A stretch of 64,000 nt of DNA. Source: Begonia masoniana. Its lineage: Eukaryota; Streptophyta; Magnoliopsida; Cucurbitales; Begoniaceae. A program made the translations under genes and the position numbers. Positions 57,589-64,000 of this stretch are shown here, one piece after another (position 1 is the first letter of the stretch; the number at the start of each line of letters is the position of its first letter). The stretch is from positions 16,997,453 through 17,061,452 of the forward strand of contig CM039502.1 in assembly GCA_022432975.1 (NCBI GenBank), read 5' to 3'. The notes beneath the pieces were generated by a model that was given only the letters and a program-made list of their open reading frames with translations, made no database searches and was not told the DNA's origin.

Positions 57589-59016
57589 CTGATAGGGAGT
57601 GTTTGGATTGTTGGCTATCCCATCTGTGCTTGTTTTGTTAGTTGGAATTTTGCTCGATGAACCTCATTCTCCTGGCTTTGATTATAAAAAGGTTAGACTC
57701 CTTTTTCTTTCTTCATCTATTGGCTTCTTCTCTGCATATGCTCTAAGTTATCTGTGCTGGTTCAGGTAAACCAAAATTTTGTCCATGCCGGGAAGTCTAT
57801 GTGGACGACATTGAAATGCCCGGAAATATGGAGACCGTGTTTATATATGTACTCCTCCATTGCATTATGCTTCAATATTTCTGAAGGAATGTTTTACTGG
57901 TACACTGACTCAAATGATGGTCCCAAATTCTCTCAGGTATTAAACGGATGGTTCTAATGTTTGAGGTTATTTATGAATTATGAGTTGGACTTGCATCTTT
58001 TTTTTCTTTTTTGGATAAATCGAAACTCTACTTTTCAACTATCAGCATTTGCACTCTACTGTCAATTTATCCGATAAATCCAGCACGTGCACTATATTTT
58101 TTACCGAGTAAGGTATTTTAACCCATTTCTAACTCTATCGCCAGATTGACAGAGCTCAAAATCGCTAGAATGAAAGTTAAAACACCTGAATAAGTAACAT
58201 ACATGATATATAAGTGCTAGATTTATCGGATAAATTAATGTTGATGTTCAAATTGCTAATAGATGAAAGGTGGAGCTTTGATCAAATAAATAGTTTAAAA
58301 TCTAATTTGTAAATCATATCAAGCGTTGAGGTCTAAATTGTAGTTTATCATAAAAAAATTAACAAAATTATTTAAAGGTTTGACTGAATCGGTGAAGGCA
58401 TGATTTTGTGCAGGAAACTGTTGGTTTTATTTTCTCAATTGGTTCAGTTGGGTCTCTTTTAGGGGCTATACTGTATCAGTATATTCTCAAGGACCATCCA
58501 TTTCGAGACTTGTTGTTTTGGACCCAGTTGCTTTTCGGTTTATCGGGGATGCTTGATTTCATGCTGGTGCTTCGAATGAACTTGAAATTAAGAATCCCGG
58601 ATTATTTCTTCATTGTGATCGATGAGAGTGTGTTTCAGTTCATAGGAAGGCTGAAATGGATGCCTCTTCTTGTTCTTAGCTCCAAGCTTTGTCCAAAAGG
58701 CATTGAGGGAACCTTCTTTGCTCTGCTCATGTCAATTGATAATGTTGGTCTTCTTTTTGCAACCTGGGGAGGAGGCTCTCTTCTTCATGTCCTTTCTGTT
58801 ACTCGAACCAAGTTTGATAAGCTTTGGGTGGCCATTTTGATCCGAAACTTTTTAAGAGTCACTCCGCTTTGTCTGCTGTTTTTGGTGCCGGGAGGCAATC
58901 CCAACTCCTCGTTTCTTCCGACCCAAGTGATGGGATCTGAGGAGGACGATGAGTATGCCGAGCCAGAGAATGTTGAGTTGGTATCACTCGTGAAGAACAT
59001 GGAAGAACAATCATGA
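56305..59016 (+). CDS. FBT: Folate-biopterin transporter family protein (BT1 family), 500 residues, five exons
   Basis: Exons: 56305-56677, 57162-57421, 57596-57691, 57766-57936, 58414-59016. Every intron is GT-AG, the spliced length is 1503 nt and the frame stays open, giving 500 residues, typical of plant family members (about 410-560). The start is the first ATG ([12 protein letters not shown]); the upstream TTG frame is not used. The hydrophilic N-terminus ends near residue 50 ([13 protein letters not shown]). Family motifs follow: [44 protein letters not shown] and [10 protein letters not shown]. Alternating hydrophobic segments fit about twelve membrane helices. The tail is acidic ([10 protein letters not shown]). 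BT1-family proteins carry folates or pterins, but substrates of most plant members are unproven and some family proteins have other substrates. The closest group is probably the Arabidopsis FBT2-like members, named from memory of motifs. No chloroplast transit peptide is obvious. Confidence 0.92.
57533..57588 (+). repeat. Poly-T tract in FBT intron 2
   Basis: About 56 consecutive T bases ending seven bases before exon 3. It supplies the polypyrimidine tract. The length is probably unreliable in the assembly and variable between individuals. Confidence 0.95.
58013..58289. mobile_element. Foldback/MITE-like element in FBT intron 4
   Basis: The left arm (ggataaatcgaaactctac ... tttatccgataaatccagcac, 58013-58088) pairs imperfectly with the right arm (agtgctagatttatcggata ... 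tggagctttgatcaaat, about 58211-58289). Arms are about 75 bp with roughly 70% matching. No coding capacity. The TSD was not resolved. GGATAAA-type tips are seen in some Mutator-like elements, so a Mutator-like MITE is possible. Confidence 0.65.
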
Positions 59017-59115
59017 ACGACAGTCGGAGTTGAATTTGAATTTTTTTTTGAATTGTTCAATCGTTACACAATTTTACAAGGAAGCTATGAAAACAAAAAC
59101 ATTCTCGTAATTTTT

Positions 59116-59125
59116 TTAATAAAAT
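59116..59125 (+). terminator. Possible polyadenylation signal of the FBT gene
   Basis: aataaaat about 100 bp after the stop codon, followed by a T-rich and (att)n stretch. Confidence 0.5.
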
Positions 59126-59164
59126 TAGTGTGTATTAGCAACGTGATTATTATTATTATTATTA

Positions 59165-60464
59165 TTGTATAAATCTTTAAAGGGTTTGGGCCGAATCTGG
59201 TTTGTTTGGGGCGGATCTAGTTCAGTTGGGTCAAATATACTTCAACTGGGTCGGGCCTGGACTTTTGATGGGCCAAGTTGTATTTTTTGTTGGGGCCTTA
59301 GAATCCATCTATGGTCAGCTTCATCCCTTCTTCTCCTCGGTTTGTCCTGCTTCGCTTCTCCGGTTCTACGTTTCCCTCCAAGCCCAACTCAAGGAGCCAT
59401 CCTACTTGTTTGCACAGAGTGAGTCCACAGATAGAACTGTTGCGAGAGCCGTGCTCCGTTTGCTGGTTCGGGGGAAGAGAAGCCCCGTTCGTCGTTCAAG
59501 ACAGGCTCCTGGGCATTCGGTGGATCGATTTTTGGTTCCTGGTAAATTTACGACGACGTCTGATGTGAGCGTGCGGGTCCAAACGAACTGGGCACTAAAA
59601 ATTCAAACTTTGAAGGTGAGCGAGGTCACGTTGAATTTTCGTTTTCTTATTTTCCCTCCAAATCTGTATGTGAATGGACGTTTGCCGCAATAAATACTTC
59701 GACGGAATGGGTGTTTGATTTTCAGATTCGACTCTCGTTCGGGTAATGAAGGTTGAGTGATTTCGTTCGCCTGGTTCTGACTTAGCTGAACCCCTTGATG
59801 TTCAATGCTGGTGGCTGAGACCGGGGAAAGGTATTTTCGTGGGGTTTGAGAGATGGAAGTCTAGATGGTTTATGTTGGAACTTTGAATACAGGTTGGAGA
59901 TATTGGTTGATGGGAAGTAGAGAAAGAGAATATTAAAAGACTTGGTTTTTATTGATGGTTTGCTTGGAGTAGAAATTTTAATGGGGAGACGTACTAAATT
60001 TAAGGAAGAAGAAAGAAAAGGGAGTACGGTGAATTTTAAGTTCTTTCTTTTGGAAAGAATTTCCTTATCTCCGACTCCCACAAGGTTTTCACTCCTTTTT
60101 GGCTTGAACAAATCAAAGAATTTGATTAATTTCTCAGTCTCCCTTTTTGTTGAATTTAATATAATTAATTATGTCTAGTAGAGGATTTTCGAAATTAATT
60201 TCTCAATAAGGGTTTTGATTATGCCTGATTGGAAACTGTAAGATTTAATTACATAATTAAAATCTAATTAGCATAATTTAAGATAGTTCGTAAATTTTAT
60301 CCGTGAAATTCTCACTTGTTACAGTTTAAAATTTCTATAGGGGAAGAAATGGGTAGAGAGAATGTGTCGGAAAGACCGCAAGCTGACTATGATAAATGTT
60401 TGAAATGACATTCTTGTTTTATTTTCAGCTATGAATAGTATTTAGTGTGTCTACAGGGAAAGGA
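59165..60464 (+). promoter_or_regulatory. Upstream region and probable 5' UTR of the SANT-like gene
   Basis: The stretch 59320-59600 is pyrimidine-rich and leader-like. A frame of 163 codons (59202-59693) starts at TTG, lacks motifs and is probably chance. An acceptor (tgtctacag, ending at 60456) lies eight bases before the coding ATG, so the first intron probably sits in the 5' UTR. Its donor is not fixed. The region between is AT-rich and non-coding. Confidence 0.45.
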
Positions 60465-63400
60465 ATGGATAGTGAGACTGCATTGAGCCATGACCGATCA
60501 AGAACATATTGGACACCAGTAATGGAACGATATTTCATTGATCTTATGCTAGAGCAGATGCATAGAGGGAACAGAAGTGGTCATACTTTCAACAAACAGG
60601 CCTGGTCAGACATGCTTGCAGTGTTTAATGCAAAATTTGGATCCCAATATGATAAAGACGTTCTGAAAAGTCGTTATACAAATTTGTGGAAGCAATTTAA
60701 TGATGTGAAAAATCTCCTCGGTCATAGTGGTTTTTCATGGGATGAAACTCGACAAATGGTGATAGCTGATGATTATGTATGGGATGCTTACATTAAGGTA
60801 CAATAATTGTGTATTCATTTATATTGCTTACCATCGATCATTCAGTTTTGATATGAAATTAATGCCTGCAGGCGCATCCAGATGTGAGGTCATACAAGAC
60901 TAAATCTTTGCTTAATTTTAATGATTTGTGCCTGATATATGGGTACACAACTGCCGATGGAAGATATAGTCGATCGAGTCATGATATTGATATTGATGAT
61001 GAGCTGCAAGGTGTAAATATATGTTTTTGTTTCGGTTTTCTCTTCTTTTATGATAGAAAGAACGTGATTTATTTTCGAGTCTAAAAAGTTTCTTTTTGAA
61101 AATAATTAGCAAGCACTATTTAATTTGTTGATCTTGATAAATTCCTAACTTTTGGCTGTATGTGACTAAGAGGAGCTGGGAAAACTTGGGGAAATGATAT
61201 AGTTATTTGGATTTTGGAAGTAGAGAGCATTCATGTAAAGTTTCTGCTAGCCAACATTAATATTTGGTAAAGTTAGCCAGTTAGCCAGTTGCTTAGTAAT
61301 GCAGTAACAAGGGTAAAAATTTAAAAACCATTTCATTCTTATATAATAATAAAGTTTCCACTCTGGATAATGAAACTGAAGTGCTACTCATTTTGAATAA
61401 TGATTATCCTAGTGATATCTTTACATACCTTCTCCTGCTTTAGGATTAACTTTACTAATGGATAGAGGGAAGTTGTATTATCCAATATAGATTTGAACTC
61501 ACATAATAAATAATTTTCAAGGTGATGGATTTTGCAATATTGTGCCATCCAGTAATGAGCGTCCTAGGACAGAGTGGACCTTAGATATGGACCAGTATTT
61601 TATTGAGCTAATGCTAGATCAACTGGGAAGGGGCAACAAGAACACTAATACATTTAGTAAACAAGCATGGACAGGTATGCTTGCTTTATTCAATGCAAAA
61701 TTTGGTCCTCAACATGGTAAAAGAGTTTTAAGGCATCGATACAAGAAACTGTGGAAGTACTACAAAGATATAAGGACTCTCCTTCAACAAAATGGCTTTT
61801 TGTGGGATGAAGAACAGCAAATGATTGTAGCTGATGATGAAGTTTGGGACGCATATACTAAGGTTGGTAGCCAGTAAGTTTTTGCTGTCCCTTTCTTTTA
61901 TTTGCATTTCTTATTTATGTTTTTTGGTTTGGCTGACTTCTCGAAAATAAATACGTGCAGACCCACCCGTATGCACGGCCATATAGAATGAAAGCCATGC
62001 CAAACTATTATGACTTGGTTCTGATATATGGAAATGAAAGTGATTATGGGAATCAGAGTCATCTAGACAACAACTTTGGAGATGGAATTAAGCCCAGTAA
62101 GTTATTTTGTGATATTTATATAATACAAAAAAAAAAAAATCACTCTCTCTACAAATTCATCTAATGATGAAACTGCTAATATAGAGCCAATGAAATGATA
62201 TCTGTAATATTACAAAAGAAAAAAAAAATTAATTCAAACACTGAATTATAAGGTGTTTTTCAATTTAAATACTGAATAATTCAATTCACACATCAAACTA
62301 TGCACTGTTAGCAAATCGAACTATTCTGTTAAATGAACGTGAAAACCTATCGCGTGATTTGCAATTGTTATTTGCTAATAAGACTTTAATTCAGTTTGAA
62401 GACACTATATGAAAGACAAAGCAGGAATTACAACCTGTTGTTTCATAAGACAAAAAATAAAGATTGACTACGAACTCCACCACCAAATCAATGTTGCTGC
62501 AGATGAATTTTTTCAGAGGATTAAACTGATGTGAAGTACTGGTACCTGGTTAAGATATGTGTCAATTTGCTATCTAGACTCTGGTTTTTCAGCTTCGGAT
62601 ACACTGTAAAGGTTGATGTAAGATTGAAGAATATCCATTTGTATTACTCGGAGAGTGCTTGCATATTTCATCGAAAAAGGAGATCAAAAGGTGAAAAATG
62701 CACATACGGGAGAGAAAAGTGGGGCATTACTTTTGATGATGAGATTGATGACTCGAGAGCAATTATGGCTACTCGTGAGTGCATATTCCGAAGCATCAAT
62801 TTCTGAATAACGCTAGTCATGGCCGCCAACATATTTGAAGAAGAGCAACTCCATGAGCATTCAAATTTTCAAATTCCAATTCCTCCATTTCCTCCTCAAA
62901 CATCAAATTCCAATTCCTCCATTGTCGATACCGCCATTTTTGCCTCTTCAGCTGCTTGGCCAACTTCCGTTTGTATTTCTATCCCCACTAGTCATCGGAA
63001 CAGAACCTACCTCCAAAACTTCATATTCTCAAAACTTTCCCTTTTTTTTTCTCCAAATCGGGAAGCAGCGCATGATGCATAATAGCATAATGAGACGATT
63101 CTCATTTGATTCAACAAACACAGCAGCAGAAGCGACAGAGGGTGTCCATAAAATGGAACCTCAAAAACGAACGGAGGAGATTGTACAAACTCCAGGTGAA
63201 AGAAGCAGGGAAAGTTCGGCGATGGTTGTCTTTGAATCGAACCATCAAACTATGTGGAGCTACCTGATCCCTTTGATTCGTTTACAGATAACCAAAAGAA
63301 ACACAGTCAAGTGCAAATCGAGTGTTAAGTTTTAACGTTCATTTAACAGACTAGTTCAATTTGCTACCAGCGCAGAGTTTGATGTTTGAATTAATGAAAA

Positions 63401-64000
63401 AAATTATTTAGTGTTTGAATTGAAAAACACTCTATAGTTCAGTGTTTGAATTGATCTTTTCCTATTAAAAACTGAAAATGTTAGTTTATCATTAATTGAA
63501 AGAATTGGTTGGTTTCTGACCTTTTTTTCTTCCTAGTTAGTTTGGTTGGACAAAATATTAGCCACTCTAGAGCTTTCCAGTTGGTCAAATGAGATTTTTT
63601 CTGATCTAATTTTTGTTTTATTGTTTTATTTGTTGTTATAAGAAATTGGAGGCTGATCTCCACTTGAGTGGAGTAACTAAGATTGCTAATCATCAGTTAC
63701 TATATACTTCATTCTTGAGACCTTAAGATCTTATGAAGATTTACTCCCACAACTAGCTTGCTGTACTTGCAGGTGAAAAAAATGTGCTACAGACTCTTGC
63801 TGTCAGTAATCATACTAGAACATATTGGACGCCACCGATGGATCGTTATCTCATTGACTTGTTACTGGAACAGGTGCATAGAGGAAATAAACTTGGGCAA
63901 ACATTTATAAGCCAGGCTTGGAATGAAATGGTTTCAGCTTTCAATGCGCAATTCAGATCTCACCATGATAAGGATGTTCTGAAGAATCGGTACAAGCATT
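60465..64000 (+). CDS. Protein with tandem Myb/SANT-like DNA-binding domains (3' end beyond the window)
   Basis: Exons: 60465-60797, 60872-61010, 61522-61862, 61961-62096, 63773-64000 and beyond. All introns are GT-AG and phases agree, giving 392 complete codons in the window. Three repeats of a Myb/SANT-like domain (Myb_DNA-bind_3 type) are at residues about 12-111, 168-271 and from about 329. Each has TxWTPxM or equivalent, a FIDLMLEQ-like helix, RGN, FxKQAWxxM, FNAKF, DVLKxRY and LWK. Each of the first two is followed by a linker exon with YKTKSLLNFNDLCLIYG or YRMKAMPNYYDLVLIYG. The family includes the Arabidopsis L10-interacting MYB domain protein and many plant proteins of unknown role. 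It is thought to share ancestry with the Myb-like protein of PIF/Harbinger transposons. Nuclear DNA binding is expected, target unknown. The linker motifs and intact frames indicate a functional gene. Confidence 0.9.
62217..63462. mobile_element. Mutator-like element with about 160-bp inverted repeats, in the fourth coding intron of the SANT-like gene
   Basis: The left arm (62217 to about 62377, from aattcaaacactgaa through gttaaatgaacgtgaaaac) is the reverse complement of the right arm (about 63301-63462, through gttcatttaacagactag to gtgtttgaattgatc). Flanks are tattacaaa (62208-62216) and tattaaaaa (63463-63471), a 9-bp TSD with one change, as Mutator-like elements make. The region is AT-rich, so the TSD alone is weak, but the long arms are clear. 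The interior (about 62380-63300) has no transposase motif. It holds coding-like pieces (62590-62806 and 62819-63280) I do not recognise, so it is non-autonomous and may carry captured gene fragments. It adds about 1.25 kb to an otherwise 430-bp intron. Confidence 0.8.

Noticed and set aside
59202..59693. 163-codon open frame upstream of the SANT-like gene
   Set aside because: It starts with TTG, lacks recognisable motifs, and overlaps a pyrimidine-rich leader-like region.
1..64000. Wholly new biological system
   Set aside because: Almost everything long enough to judge resolves to known retrotransposon families, a Mutator-like element or two ordinary plant genes. The unusual points are reported individually.

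Overview
This 64 kb window is nuclear DNA from a flowering plant, most likely a dicot. The evidence is spliceosomal introns, plant-type Ty3/gypsy (Athila and Tekay) and Ty1/copia retrotransposons, and two ordinary plant genes at the right end. I cannot name the species. About 55 kb is a nest of LTR retrotransposons. The two host genes occupy roughly 56.3-64.0 kb.

Left nest (1-29234). A decayed Athila-like element (H, + strand, entering from outside the window) carries gag-protease, RT, RNase H, integrase and an env-like frame, then its 3' LTR. Three insertions interrupt it, each with its own 5-bp target-site duplication (TSD). R is a miniature LTR element (208-3839, TSD ATACG), itself split by solo LTR S1 (719-3520, TSD AATAT). 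G is a gag-only relative of H (6810-10391, TSD CAGGT). T is a Tekay-type chromovirus (12694-26744, minus strand, TSD CCATC). T contains a 100-N gap. The sequence after the gap (13562-17530) repeats 9593 to about 13330 with many small indels, including G/H and H/T insertion junctions, so it is almost certainly a false duplication from uncorrected reads.

Middle (29235-40168). A Tekay-type LTR (S3, about 29300-33112) has its first half duplicated in noisy form and carries a 40-bp-period array. It abuts a copia gag-protease-integrase fragment (minus strand), another LTR start at 34323, an unclassified stretch, and a second 100-N gap. A copia RT-RNase H fragment (+) follows, interrupted by a second miniature element R' (38084-38937).

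Right nest (40174-55592). Element E (TSD GCACG) contains solo LTR S4 in the fifth codon of its gag (TSD GAAGG) and the younger element F (45296-53501, minus strand, TSD AAGAG). E and F are gag-protease-only Athila derivatives. RT, RNase H and integrase are absent, and each reading frame holds three stop codons. F's LTRs differ at only about ten sites, so F moved recently and probably relied on proteins from other elements.

Host genes. A five-exon gene for a 500-residue folate-biopterin transporter family protein (56305-59016) has a foldback element in intron 4. A gene with tandem Myb/SANT-like domains starts at 60465 and runs off the right edge. Its repeats are coded by duplicated exon pairs, and a Mutator-like element with about 160-bp inverted repeats sits in its fourth coding intron. 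I found no CRISPR array, RNA gene or operon, and no system I would call new in kind. The most interesting leads are the TGACGTCA arrays shared by several LTRs, the trans-dependent gag-protease elements, and the possible gene-capturing Mutator-like element.
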